Origin: Virgibacillus_O xinjiangensis
GTDB lineage: Bacteria; Bacillota; Bacilli; Bacillales; Amphibacillaceae
Reading direction: 5' to 3'
Length of the DNA stretch: 64,000 nucleotides
Assembly: GCF_042643145.1 (NCBI RefSeq)
Contig: NZ_JBHRSA010000041.1
Location: 62,001-126,000, forward strand
Positions 23,528-31,449 of this stretch are shown here, piece by piece. Numbering within the stretch: the stretch's first letter is position 1; each line of letters starts with the position of its first letter. The translations under genes were made by a program, and so were the position numbers. Under the pieces are notes generated by a model, which saw nothing but the letters and a program-made list of their open reading frames with translations, was not told the origin of the DNA and did not search any database.

Positions 23528-23950
23528 TTAACGTTTACGCATACCAAGTGCGCCAAGGATCATTGCACCTAAGCCACCTAGAATACCAAGCGGTAATGCA
23601 GTTGATGTTTCAGGCAGTTCGCCGCCCCTTTCTTCAGAAGAAGTGGTTGATTCATCAGATTTTGTTTCCTCAGAAGTTGCAGTTTCACCTGTTTCACTTT
23701 CGGCTGCAACCTCACTATCCACGGACTCACTGTCACCATCAGGAAGATTTTCACATGGGATGCCATCGCCTTCCCGGTCAAGGCCGTCCGGGTCATTCGG
23801 ATGTGCTTCGAGGTGGGCCTGTGCTTCTGCTTGCGTATTAAAGTCACTACAATTCAGATCTCCGCTATGGTTAGCGAACACTGGTTGCCCAGCACCAAAA
23901 ACAAAAATCACCGAAAGCAGAACAGCCATTCCTACACGAGTAACAGACAT
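23528..23950 (-). CDS. LPETS-anchored excalibur-domain surface protein
   Basis: A 140-residue precursor. Signal peptide (about 1-26, ending VFA), then an excalibur calcium-binding domain (about 29-67: DLNCSDFNTQAEAQ, then DREGDGIPCE with the DxDxDG-like loop and paired Cys), an acidic Ser/Thr/Glu stalk (71-110), and a sorting signal LPETS (112-116) followed by a hydrophobic segment and MRKR tail. LPxTS-type signals suit class D sortases (B. subtilis YhcR and YfkN carry LPDT motifs). A very short wall-displayed Ca2+-binding module. AGGAGG lies ten bases before the ATG. Confidence 0.85.
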   Translation of the reverse strand: MSVTRVGMAVLLSVIFVFGAGQPVFANHSGDLNCSDFNTQAEAQAHLEAHPNDPDGLDREGDGIPCENLPDGDSESVDSEVAAESETGETATSEETKSDESTTSSEERGGELPETSTALPLGILGGLGAMILGALGMRKR

Positions 23951-24000
23951 GTCGCCAATTCCTCCTTCTTATGTGTGAGATTGTTTTTTGCAGTCACCGG

Positions 24001-24380
24001 TTCAGCTTATTACGCTAAGTAATCGGACTAACTCCGGATAACTACATTACATAGTTTAACATATTGGAAATTATTTCTACAAAAGATAACTGTATATTAC
24101 AATTAATTTAATAATTAATTGATTAATCTTTAACTATTGGTGTAGGAAAGAACAGGATGTGTCCCCAACACTGGAATTCAAGTAGTTAGATGCTCTACAT
24201 TTTTTATATCTTATCAAACTCTTTGAAGACGTGGTGCATTACACATTTTTATCTAAACCTTCCACCAAAGTTTATAAGTAACCGCTCATGAAGTCAGCCT
24301 AAAGTTTTAGGTTCAGTCCGTCCAGGTATCATTGAAATGCCACCTTATCATTTCTCCTACTCAAAGGAATACTCCAACGA
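24001..24380. other. AT-rich gene-free stretch
   Basis: Between the LPETS gene and the FbpB-like gene. I see no credible coding frame on either strand; the central part (about 24060-24140) is very A/T-rich with the self-complementary run AATTAATTTAATAATTAATT near 24100. It probably holds the promoter of the LPETS gene, but no confident hexamers are seen. Confidence 0.4.
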
Positions 24381-24391
24381 AAAAGAGAAGC

Positions 24392-24413
24392 ACCGACCGG
24401 CGGACCGGTCGGT
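24392..24413 (-). terminator. Strong GC terminator of the FbpB-like gene
   Basis: ACCGACCG (24392-24399), loop GCGGAC, CGGTCGGT (24406-24413), followed on the reverse strand by GCTTCTCTTTTT. Confidence 0.85.
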
Positions 24414-24422
24414 ACCTTGTAT

Positions 24423-24572
24423 TCATTCAAAATTATGTCCTTGTCTCAGTAATTCTTCCTGCCTTTTTTCCAGGCGCTTCTCGATTTGGGACAACTGTTT
24501 TTCGTCTTCCAAAAGCTCTTGTTTGTTCTCTTGTACTAATTGCTCGAAATCAAGTCTATTGCTGCGTCGCAT
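24423..24572 (-). CDS. FbpB-like small basic protein
   Basis: A 49-residue protein starting MRRSNRLDFEQLVQENKQEL, from the ATG at 24572, ten bases after AAGGAG. The pattern F-E-x-L-V-x-x-N-K-x-x-L-L, E-K-x-L-x-x-I-E-K-R-L-E matches the small Fur-regulated basic proteins (FbpB/FbpA type) of Bacillus that work with the FsrA sRNA in the iron-sparing response. I see no recognisable Fur box directly upstream, so iron control is not shown. It lies 37 bp downstream of the ykvS-like gene and may be co-transcribed. Confidence 0.6.
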   Translation of the reverse strand: MRRSNRLDFEQLVQENKQELLEDEKQLSQIEKRLEKRQEELLRQGHNFE

Positions 24573-24609
24573 GATCTGAATACTCCTTCTCGATGTAGTT
24601 CTATTTTTT

Positions 24610-24828
24610 TTATGATACTTCTTCTTCGACAATCCTATATTTCGTGTGATTTACCACCGTATTGTGGTAGCCGTGATTCAGTTCCTCATACCTGTCCATT
24701 CCCGATATATCCACGACAATACTATTCTCCGCTCTAGATGGCATCACTCTTCCCGTATATACCATGTTATTTCTTTCAAACTCAATGACATCTCCCGGCT
24801 TTGCTCTCTTTTCATCTGGATGGAACAT
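24610..24828 (-). CDS. YkvS-like DUF2187 protein
   Basis: A 72-residue protein. KPGDVIEFERNNMVYTGRV, SIVVDISGMDRYEELN and TVVNHTKYRIVEE form the KOW-like small beta barrel of DUF2187 (B. subtilis YkvS). The start at 24828 is used because AGGGGG lies six bases before it; the ATG two codons upstream directly abuts that site. Function unknown. Followed at 37 bp by the FbpB-like gene. Confidence 0.7.
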   Translation of the reverse strand: MFHPDEKRAKPGDVIEFERNNMVYTGRVMPSRAENSIVVDISGMDRYEELNHGYHNTVVNHTKYRIVEEEVS

Positions 24829-25050
24829 GTACATCCCCCTTATTGATTTTATGGAAAACCCAGCAAGCATACTTTCCTAAAAAACAGGGTAAACATTTAT
24901 CATATAAGTTATAAGTTAGTGCGGAGTTATGATAAATGTGGAAAGTTAAGTAATATAATGTATTACTTGAAATATTATAATATTATATAAAGATAGAAAA
25001 TTCAAGGATATTGTGTTAAACTTCTTCGATCACTTAAAAAAATACGAAAA

Positions 25051-25076
25051 AAAGCCACGGCGCAAGCCATGGCTTT
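25051..25076 (-). terminator. Terminator of hmp
   Basis: AAAGCCACGG (25051-25060) and CCATGGCTTT (25067-25076) with one mismatch, followed by a T-run on the reverse strand. Confidence 0.8.
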
Positions 25077-25077
25077 T

Positions 25078-26286
25078 CTATGCTTCTTCTAGAATACTGA
25101 TTGGATTGAACACTTCATAGTGGATACGCTCTTTCGGTATTCCCCATTCTTTCAACGCTTTCATAAAGGGAACCGCTCCGCAAAAATAAAAATCCGCCTG
25201 TTTATCCGGGAGGACAGCCCGCAGCCAATCGAGATCGATATAACCTTCTTTGTCAAAGTTTTTTTCTTCCTTGTCAAGCTCGGTCGGGCGGTCATAACTG
25301 ACAAAGGAGGAAATATTTTTATGATTGGCAGCCAGCCGCTCCACATCTTCCTTCATCGCGTGGGTGGTACTGTTCTGTGTCGCATGGATGAAGGTCACTG
25401 GCCGGTCAGGTTCTTTATCCGCAAGGGTCTGCAGCATACTCATCAGTGGCGTTAGGCCGATTCCACCGCTGATCAGGACAATCGGCAGTTTTTCACTGTC
25501 AATGACAAAATCACCTGCAGGAGCAGCAAAGGATAGAGTGTCCCCCTCCTGTACTTGGCGGTGGAGATAATTGGAGACAATGCCATCTGGAATTTCCTGC
25601 ATGCTGTTACCTTCTTCTCTTTTGACACTGATCCGGTAGTAGTCTTCGTTCGGCGCATCAGAAAGGCTGTAATGACGCATATGAGTATACTTCTCTCCCT
25701 CAATTACTGCTTTCAATGTCAAATATTGACCAGGTTCATAGGAAGCTATCGGCTTTCCATCTGTTGGTTTCAAATAAAAAGACGTGACAGATGCAGTCTC
25801 CTGTTCCTTTTTATCCACTATAAATTCACGGAATCCACGCCAGCTATTCTGTTCTCTTTGTTGGTATAGTTCCTGTTCCATACTAATGAAGGTATCGGAA
25901 ATAGCATTATATGCTTCACCCCAAGCTTGGATCACTTCATCCGTTGCTTGATCACCTAGAACTTCCTTCACCGCTTCCAGCAAAGTCTCCCCTACGACAG
26001 GGTATTGTTCCGGTTTTACACCTAATGCGACATGTTTTTCGGCAATTCGCATGACGAGCGGTTTAATATTGGAGAGGTCATCGATATTCTCTCCTGCCGC
26101 ATAGACAGAATAAGCCAACGCCTCTTGTTGTATACCACGCTGCTGGTTGGTCTGGTTGAAGATGTTGTAAAGCTCGGGTGCTTTGGAGAAAAGCTTCTCA
26201 TAAAATCGGATACCAATCTCACGACTATGTTCTTTCAATAGGGGGGCCGTCTTTTTGACAATTTCCAGACTTTGGGAGTCAAGCAT
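25078..26286 (-). CDS. hmp: Flavohemoglobin (nitric oxide dioxygenase)
   Basis: A 402-residue three-domain enzyme. Globin domain (about 1-138) with the proximal-His helix RIAEKHVALGV; FAD-binding beta barrel (about 150-260) with RHYSLSDAP and the flavin motif; NAD(P)H domain (about 265-400) with ISGGIGLTPLMSML and the C-terminal FCGAVPFM and EVFNP. It oxidises NO to nitrate and is the main aerobic NO defence. A short inverted repeat lies upstream. In Bacillus hmp is controlled by ResDE and NsrR. Confidence 0.95.
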   Translation of the reverse strand: MLDSQSLEIVKKTAPLLKEHSREIGIRFYEKLFSKAPELYNIFNQTNQQRGIQQEALAYSVYAAGENIDDLSNIKPLVMRIAEKHVALGVKPEQYPVVGETLLEAVKEVLGDQATDEVIQAWGEAYNAISDTFISMEQELYQQREQNSWRGFREFIVDKKEQETASVTSFYLKPTDGKPIASYEPGQYLTLKAVIEGEKYTHMRHYSLSDAPNEDYYRISVKREEGNSMQEIPDGIVSNYLHRQVQEGDTLSFAAPAGDFVIDSEKLPIVLISGGIGLTPLMSMLQTLADKEPDRPVTFIHATQNSTTHAMKEDVERLAANHKNISSFVSYDRPTELDKEEKNFDKEGYIDLDWLRAVLPDKQADFYFCGAVPFMKALKEWGIPKERIHYEVFNPISILEEA

Positions 26287-26316
26287 TCAGGTCACCTTCC
26301 ATTTACATTTTTGTTT

Positions 26317-26331
26317 AGTATCCTGAATACT
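26317..26331 (-). promoter_or_regulatory. Short inverted repeat upstream of hmp
   Basis: AGTAT (26317-26321), CCTGA, ATACT (26327-26331), about 30 bp before the hmp start. It could be a repressor half-site pair. It is not a convincing match to the Bacillus NsrR sequence I remember. Confidence 0.3.
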
Positions 26332-26374
26332 TTTCCCTTATTCTCCTCTTTCTAACATCTATTTGTGGCTATAT

Positions 26375-27376
26375 TCAGGGAGATGCCAAATCATTTCGGT
26401 CCACTGCTTGGGGAATCTGTTCCAACCAGCCATGGTCAATCAAAATATTGGCGGCATCTTCGGTGTACAGAGCATTCTCCATGAGGAATCGGCTGTACAT
26501 AGCACCGATATCCCTTCTGCCGTTCAGGGAGGCTGCGTTGGCATAGGATCTTATTTTCATGGAAAACATCTCCATTTTGTGAGAAACCATCAACTTCTCG
26601 GAAAAGGGCGGTACGTTGGACGTCGTTACAAGATGATCGAGGTATTCATGGGACGGGAGGTTGTCTTGATGCAATTTTGCCGCACAAGCCTTAGCATGCC
26701 TTTCCGTGATATTCCTCCCTCTCAAGAAAAATTCTTTAATGCGTTCATTGGAAGTAACTTGGCTGAAACCGACCAATAATGCCTTACTTGCCATATCATT
26801 TTCTATGCTGTCATAAAAATGGGCTATCTCCAGCGCATGAACGGGGCGGGACTCACCAAAGAAACCTGTGAGATAGCTTTGTTTTTTTACGAAATCGATT
26901 CGCTCCGGCGTAGGAATAACTGGGGGAAGTACCGCATAACCTTTATCCATCAATACTTTATCGACTTTTATCAATAAATCAACCGTAGATTCCAAGGTGT
27001 CTTTGAAAAAGATTTTTATGTCCATTCTGCTTGCCAGCGGGATAGCAAGGGAATAAATCGTCATACCGGCCTTGCCCATATATTTCAAATAATGGAGGTA
27101 GAATTCATCAAGAAACAGTCTTGGTGCCCCTGGATTCACATCTTCATCAGTAAAACCTTTGGGTAGTGGAAATTCCTCATTGGTTAAGAACTTTTTCGCC
27201 TGCTCAATTAGTGATTCAGATAATCGCAGGGCATCTTCTAGTACGTTTTCTATCTCTTTATCTTCTACATGCTGTTGATAATATTTCAATACACATCTGG
27301 ACATCGTATTTCCGGTATATGTTGCCCATAGCTTTCCTATCTCAGCAGAAGTCAATTTCTCTTGGCTCGTTTCCAT
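26375..27376 (-). CDS. DUF3231 protein (duplicated ferritin-like/CotF-like helices)
   Basis: A 333-residue, mainly helical soluble protein. Two internally similar halves: LTSAEIGKLWATYTGNTMSR (about 8-27) and YLTGFFGESRPVHALEIAHF (about 178-197), each followed by a long helix bundle with an H/E pattern. This is the DUF3231 layout of Bacillaceae, distantly like CotF/ferritin four-helix bundles. Function unknown; many homologues are linked to sporulation or general stress. GAGGCAG lies before the ATG. Transcribed toward hmp with an 88-bp gap. Confidence 0.7.
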   Translation of the reverse strand: METSQEKLTSAEIGKLWATYTGNTMSRCVLKYYQQHVEDKEIENVLEDALRLSESLIEQAKKFLTNEEFPLPKGFTDEDVNPGAPRLFLDEFYLHYLKYMGKAGMTIYSLAIPLASRMDIKIFFKDTLESTVDLLIKVDKVLMDKGYAVLPPVIPTPERIDFVKKQSYLTGFFGESRPVHALEIAHFYDSIENDMASKALLVGFSQVTSNERIKEFFLRGRNITERHAKACAAKLHQDNLPSHEYLDHLVTTSNVPPFSEKLMVSHKMEMFSMKIRSYANAASLNGRRDIGAMYSRFLMENALYTEDAANILIDHGWLEQIPQAVDRNDLASP

Positions 27377-27449
27377 GGAACTGCCTCCTTCTCAAGCTTA
27401 TGGGAATAATATGCGCAACAGGAGACAAAATTATGAACTCCCAAAAAAA

Positions 27450-27475
27450 CTGATGCAGAGGCATCAGCTTTTTTG
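27450..27475. terminator. Bidirectional terminator
   Basis: CTGATGC (27450-27456), loop AGAG, GCATCAG (27461-27467), flanked by seven A and CTTTTTTG. It ends the RsbR-like gene on the reverse strand. Confidence 0.85.
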
Positions 27476-27498
27476 TTTACCTAAATATGTATACATGA

Positions 27499-28356
27499 TT
27501 ATTTGCGAAGATATTCCAATGCCTGTTTGACAGTCGCATGGGAAGCCATTGCGGTCATATCAATATTGCTATCCATCATGTTCCATACCATATCCGGACG
27601 GAAGCCGGCAAGAAGGACTTTAATGCCCATTACCCGCATCATATTCCCTAGTTGATGGAGGGACTCTGCAATCTGCGTATCGATTGTCAAGGTCCCAGAA
27701 TAATCCACGATGACATAGTTGACCTCCATCTCCGCCACCTTAGGGATGACACTGTCCATCATATGTTGGACAACGGCTGGAGTAATATCACCCACCACAG
27801 GGATTATCACAACATCATCTTCAACCGGAACGATCGGCGCAGACAGCTTGATCAAGTCCTTTTGTACTTCCTCTTGCTGCTTATCGGACATCCGTTTAAA
27901 TGAATAGATGGTTTCGTTCAAACTGACATCAAGCAGACGGCCGATCCGCTTGAGAATATAGGAATTTTCCTCAACCGTCAGTTTCAGTTCCTTGCTGATC
28001 TTCGTGACGATTTCATTGAATACTTCCCTTGTAGGAGGATAGCGAACGATTATTTCAAGAATTTCCTTTCCAGCGGAAACCTGCATCTCGGCGTTTTTCT
28101 TGCTCCAATCGAGAAGAGTGGAGGGAATGGCATCCTCCTCCTCGATTTTTATCGTTTCTCCGAGAAATTGCCACATATCATGATACATGTGAACTGCCTC
28201 ATTCCTCTCCCATTCCGGAAGAGAAAGTGCTGCTTTCTTAACGACTGATTCAACAACATCGACAGCCAATGACTCCGCCTTCTCTTCTATGTATTCAGCA
28301 AAATTCGTTAATGAAGTCAACTGTCCCCACCCCTTTTTGTCGTTTCTATTTCCCAT
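27499..28356 (-). CDS. RsbR-type stressosome protein (RsbT co-antagonist)
   Basis: A 285-residue protein. The N-terminal all-helical, non-heme globin-like sensor (about 1-150) and the C-terminal STAS domain (about 175-285; VIIPVVGDITPAVVQHMM and VIVDYSGTLTIDTQIAESL) match RsbRA/RB/RC/RD paralogues, which form stressosomes with RsbS and release RsbT to activate SigB. The phosphorylatable Thr of the STAS loop has candidates in SGTLT. No rsbS or rsbT is adjacent. The start is uncertain: ATG 28356 has only AGGAAA upstream; GTG 28386 is possible. Confidence 0.75.
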   Translation of the reverse strand: MGNRNDKKGWGQLTSLTNFAEYIEEKAESLAVDVVESVVKKAALSLPEWERNEAVHMYHDMWQFLGETIKIEEEDAIPSTLLDWSKKNAEMQVSAGKEILEIIVRYPPTREVFNEIVTKISKELKLTVEENSYILKRIGRLLDVSLNETIYSFKRMSDKQQEEVQKDLIKLSAPIVPVEDDVVIIPVVGDITPAVVQHMMDSVIPKVAEMEVNYVIVDYSGTLTIDTQIAESLHQLGNMMRVMGIKVLLAGFRPDMVWNMMDSNIDMTAMASHATVKQALEYLRK

Positions 28357-28472
28357 TATTTTCCTAACACTACTATACCATCTCACAGGTTTACAATTCC
28401 ATCTATAATACTTCCTATTAGCACCTACTACTTATCTCCTCTTTCCAAATGCCAGCATTTATCCTTATATAC

Positions 28473-28506
28473 AAAACACCGGCATCTTCATTGATACCGG
28501 GGTTTT
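28473..28506. terminator. Terminator of the second aldo/keto reductase gene
   Basis: AAAACACCGGCATC (28473-28486) pairs with GATACCGGGGTTTT (28493-28506), two mismatches, loop TTCATT; T-rich on the reverse strand. Confidence 0.75.
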
Positions 28507-28541
28507 GCAATGGTTCATCCAAATCTGTAAGGTTTCTTTAT

Positions 28542-29483
28542 TTATTTGCTGGATTGGAAGATTCGCTCCACTTCCCTGGATTCCTCCTGGGTTAATTGCA
28601 CGTCTAATGTTTTCAGATTGCTGAGCACTTGATCTGTTCGCTTGGCACCTGGAATAATTGTATCAATGGTATCCCGGGTCAGATACCAGGCCAGTACGAG
28701 ATTGGTGATGTCGACTCCCTTTGCTTCTGCAATCGACCTCAAGTTCTCCACCTTTTCCACGTTTTGCTCGAACGCTTCTTCTTGAAAGTATGGAAGCGAC
28801 TCACGGAAGCCACTGATTACCGTATCCTTGGTGTACTTACCTGTGAGAAGGCCGGATGCTAATGGGAAAAACGGCACATAAGAAATATTTCGTTCTGCTG
28901 CATAAGGGAAAATTTCCGCCTCGGCATTCCGGTTCAACAAATTGTATTCTCCTTGATAGACATCTACATAACCATCCTGGTCTGCCGCTTTCATTTGTTC
29001 AGGAGAAAAATTCGATATGCCAATGGCACGGATTTTCCCCTCGTCCTTCAATTCTTTTAATGCTCCGACCGCTTCCGCTTCTGGTGTTTTCTGGTCTGGA
29101 TAATGAATATATAATAGATCGATATAATCGGTTCCAAGCCGCTTCAGACTCTTCTCCGCTTCATCCTTCAGAAATGCCGGATGGTTATCATGGACGATAT
29201 CCTTGCCTTCTATTTTTGGCGATACTTTGGAGGCGATCACCAATTCTTGACGACTGCCTCTTTCCTTAACAACCTCGCCAATCAATTCTTCGGAACGCCC
29301 CATCCCATACATGTATGCAGTATCCAAAAAATTGATGCCATTCTCCAAAGCCGTACGGACAACTTCTCTTCCTGTCTCTTCCTCAACATCCGGGAAGATG
29401 TTATGGCCACCTACTGTATTTGTCCCCAGTCCCACCGGGTTTACATATAAGTCTGTGTTGCCAATTTGCACACGTTCCTTCAT
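28542..29483 (-). CDS. Aldo/keto reductase
   Basis: A 313-residue AKR barrel enzyme starting MKERVQIGNTDLYVNPVGLG. The tetrad is Asp54 (FLDTAY), Tyr59, Lys86 (SK) and His127 (YIHYP). The C-terminal cofactor signature is IIPGAKRTDQVLSNL. It resembles IolS/YccK-type reductases more than the AKR at 2974. AAAGGGGA lies upstream of the ATG at 29483; an in-frame TTG two codons earlier is less likely. Cytosolic, NADPH-dependent; the substrate is unknown. Confidence 0.85.
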   Translation of the reverse strand: MKERVQIGNTDLYVNPVGLGTNTVGGHNIFPDVEEETGREVVRTALENGINFLDTAYMYGMGRSEELIGEVVKERGSRQELVIASKVSPKIEGKDIVHDNHPAFLKDEAEKSLKRLGTDYIDLLYIHYPDQKTPEAEAVGALKELKDEGKIRAIGISNFSPEQMKAADQDGYVDVYQGEYNLLNRNAEAEIFPYAAERNISYVPFFPLASGLLTGKYTKDTVISGFRESLPYFQEEAFEQNVEKVENLRSIAEAKGVDITNLVLAWYLTRDTIDTIIPGAKRTDQVLSNLKTLDVQLTQEESREVERIFQSSK

Positions 29484-29676
29484 GATCAATCATTCCCCTT
29501 TCAAGTTTTAGATGAGAGAATAGGAATCCCATGCCTTTGATTCAGAATACCATTCCATTTAATTGTAAGACCATTGAGATTTGTATAGCAATGAAGATGT
29601 CTTACCATCACTTTATATTCCCTATAGAATGTTCATCTAATAGAAGGACTTTTAGTAAAGCAACCGAACCACGCTG

Positions 29677-30915
29677 CTATCCACCAATAAAAGCCGAGAT
29701 TGCATCCACAAGACTGTAGATTCCGAGACCACTGGCAACCAGTACAATAATGCCTCCGATCATATTCAGTTTGAAGCTGTTTACATACTTGCCCATAGCG
29801 TTCTTGTTGTTCACTACAATCAACAGGAAGATTGCAATGATGGGCAGAATCAAACCATTCAAGGCTTGGGCGGCTAGAATCAGCTGCATGGGTTCAAAGC
29901 CGATAGCTGAGGTGATAATTCCTATACCGATAACGATCGAGAAGATCAGCTTGAACCTCCAATTTTCGAACCCTGTCCCCCACTTGGTGAGCCCACCGAT
30001 CGTATATGCTGCTCCCAACGGCGAAGCCATAGCAGAGGACAAGCCTGCTGCCAACATTCCAATACTGATAAAACCGGAGGCCCACTTCCCGAGTACAGGC
30101 TCCAACGCCAGTGCCAATGCTTCTACTCCTGCTGCGTCTGTTCCCCTGATAATGGTGCCGGCGGTTATAATGACTGCAGCAGTTATCAGACCACCAACCC
30201 CGATGGTAATCAAAATATCTGTGCGGGCCTTTTTGATGTCAGCTGGATTCTTCCATCGTTCCTGGGCACTCGCTGCATGCATGAACAAGTTATAAGGAAC
30301 GACGGTCGTACCAATCAATGCAACGATTACTACAATCGATCCATCTGGAACAGTTGGGATAAAAGCACCTGTCAATACCTTACCGACCGACGGTTGTACA
30401 ATTACCATCGTTGTAATGAATGTAAGGCTCATTACGAGGACCAGTGCAATCAGGATTTTTTCGAACCGTTTGTAAGTCCCCGTCAAACCTAGGATAAGTA
30501 TGATGACTCCGATAATAGGAGCAATGAAATTCTGGGGAATCCCTGTCATAAGAGAAACACCCAAGGCACCTCCGGTCAAGTCACCAGCCATATAGGCAGC
30601 ACACCCCACACCGATAGACAATCCAATTAAGACGACAGCCCCATACTTGAAGACCGGCCGTTCAAATTGGCCGCGGATGGCTTCGCCCAGTCCGCTTCCA
30701 GTAATAATGCCCAGACGAGAGGCCATCTCCTGCAAGAACATAGTGGTGACAACTGAAAAGATAATAGCCCAAATCAATGAATATCCAAACGAGGCGCCTG
30801 CCTCTGTCGCTGTCGATATCGTGCCAGGGCCGATAAAGGAGGCAGCAATAATAGCTCCCGGCCCAATCTCTTTCCATTTCTCTTTCAATCTTTTCCTTAG
30901 AGACGAGTGTTCCAT
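29677..30915 (-). CDS. Nramp-family transporter lacking canonical metal motifs
   Basis: A 412-residue, eleven-helix protein of the Nramp fold: IGPGAIIAASFIGPGTIST in helix 1, GLTGTYKRFEKI, and TTVVPYNLFMHAAS in helix 6. The helix-1 motif that is DPGN in Mn/Fe transporters is GPGT (29-32), and the helix-6 motif MPH is VPY (206-208), so the usual metal-coordinating Asp, Asn, Met and His are all replaced. Nramp-like proteins with altered motifs (NRMT) can carry Mg2+; others may carry organic solutes. AAGGAG precedes the ATG. Confidence 0.85.
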   Translation of the reverse strand: MEHSSLRKRLKEKWKEIGPGAIIAASFIGPGTISTATEAGASFGYSLIWAIIFSVVTTMFLQEMASRLGIITGSGLGEAIRGQFERPVFKYGAVVLIGLSIGVGCAAYMAGDLTGGALGVSLMTGIPQNFIAPIIGVIILILGLTGTYKRFEKILIALVLVMSLTFITTMVIVQPSVGKVLTGAFIPTVPDGSIVVIVALIGTTVVPYNLFMHAASAQERWKNPADIKKARTDILITIGVGGLITAAVIITAGTIIRGTDAAGVEALALALEPVLGKWASGFISIGMLAAGLSSAMASPLGAAYTIGGLTKWGTGFENWRFKLIFSIVIGIGIITSAIGFEPMQLILAAQALNGLILPIIAIFLLIVVNNKNAMGKYVNSFKLNMIGGIIVLVASGLGIYSLVDAISAFIGG

Positions 30916-31094
30916 TTTTCCAACTCCTTATTTGTACGCTTGCTCTCTTGCTAAAGGGTTTTCCCGAATGGCCGTTCAGAAAAACTAAATGGAAAATTGG
31001 AACACACTACCGTCCCTGAAGGCTTTTGTAAAATACTCACCTTGGACGGTTCTCCTGGTGACTTTCTCGGAGAAAATATCATCTCTCACATTAA

Positions 31095-31135
31095 CAGACG
31101 AAAAGCCGGAACTTCATAGCCCGGCTTATCGTCTG
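31095..31135 (-). terminator. Terminator of the Dabb/monooxygenase operon
   Basis: CAGACGAAAAGCCGG (31095-31109) pairs with CCGGCTTATCGTCTG (31121-31135), one mismatch. A long stable stem; the T-run is poor. Confidence 0.75.
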
Positions 31136-31138
31136 CAT

Positions 31139-31438
31139 TTAATCGGCAATATCAAAATCCACTATGATGGAATCTTCCACACCAATTTCGTGTAAGTAGA
31201 AAACTATCTTTTGATGCTCTGGATGCGGTCCATAGTCTGCCAATGCCTCCCGATCGGTAAGCCGAACAGTCAGACCGACTTCATAGCCCTTGCTCCGTTC
31301 CGAAAAATTATGTCCCTGCTGAATGTCCACGATACCTGGAATGGCTCCCTTGAGGGCCAATGTTCTGCGTATCAACTCATCTTTCTGCTGTTTCGTCGTT
31401 TCATTGGAAAATTTGATTAAAACGATATGCTCTACCAT
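31139..31438 (-). CDS. Dabb (stress-responsive alpha/beta barrel) protein
   Basis: A 99-residue ferredoxin-like dimeric barrel starting MVEHIVLIKFSNETTKQQKDE, with GIVDIQQGHNFSER, GYEVGLTVRLTDREAL and YGPHPEHQKI, the standard Dabb motifs. Roles range from polyketide cyclase to unknown stress functions. It starts 11 bp after the FAD monooxygenase gene and is co-transcribed. A Dabb partner next to a flavin monooxygenase hints at a shared aromatic substrate. Confidence 0.85.
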   Translation of the reverse strand: MVEHIVLIKFSNETTKQQKDELIRRTLALKGAIPGIVDIQQGHNFSERSKGYEVGLTVRLTDREALADYGPHPEHQKIVFYLHEIGVEDSIIVDFDIAD

Positions 31439-31449
31439 TCTCTGCGCTC

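Noticed and set aside
24332..24579. Two overlapping forward frames opposite the FbpB-like gene
   Set aside because: They run through the terminator and antisense to a recognised small gene, with no ribosome binding site.
24573..24640. Fur box before the FbpB-like gene
   Set aside because: No sequence near GATAATGATTATCATTATC or its 7-1-7 core was seen.
26287..26370. NsrR or ResD site before hmp
   Set aside because: Only a 5-bp-arm inverted repeat is visible. It does not convincingly match the sites I know, so it is listed only as a low-confidence element.
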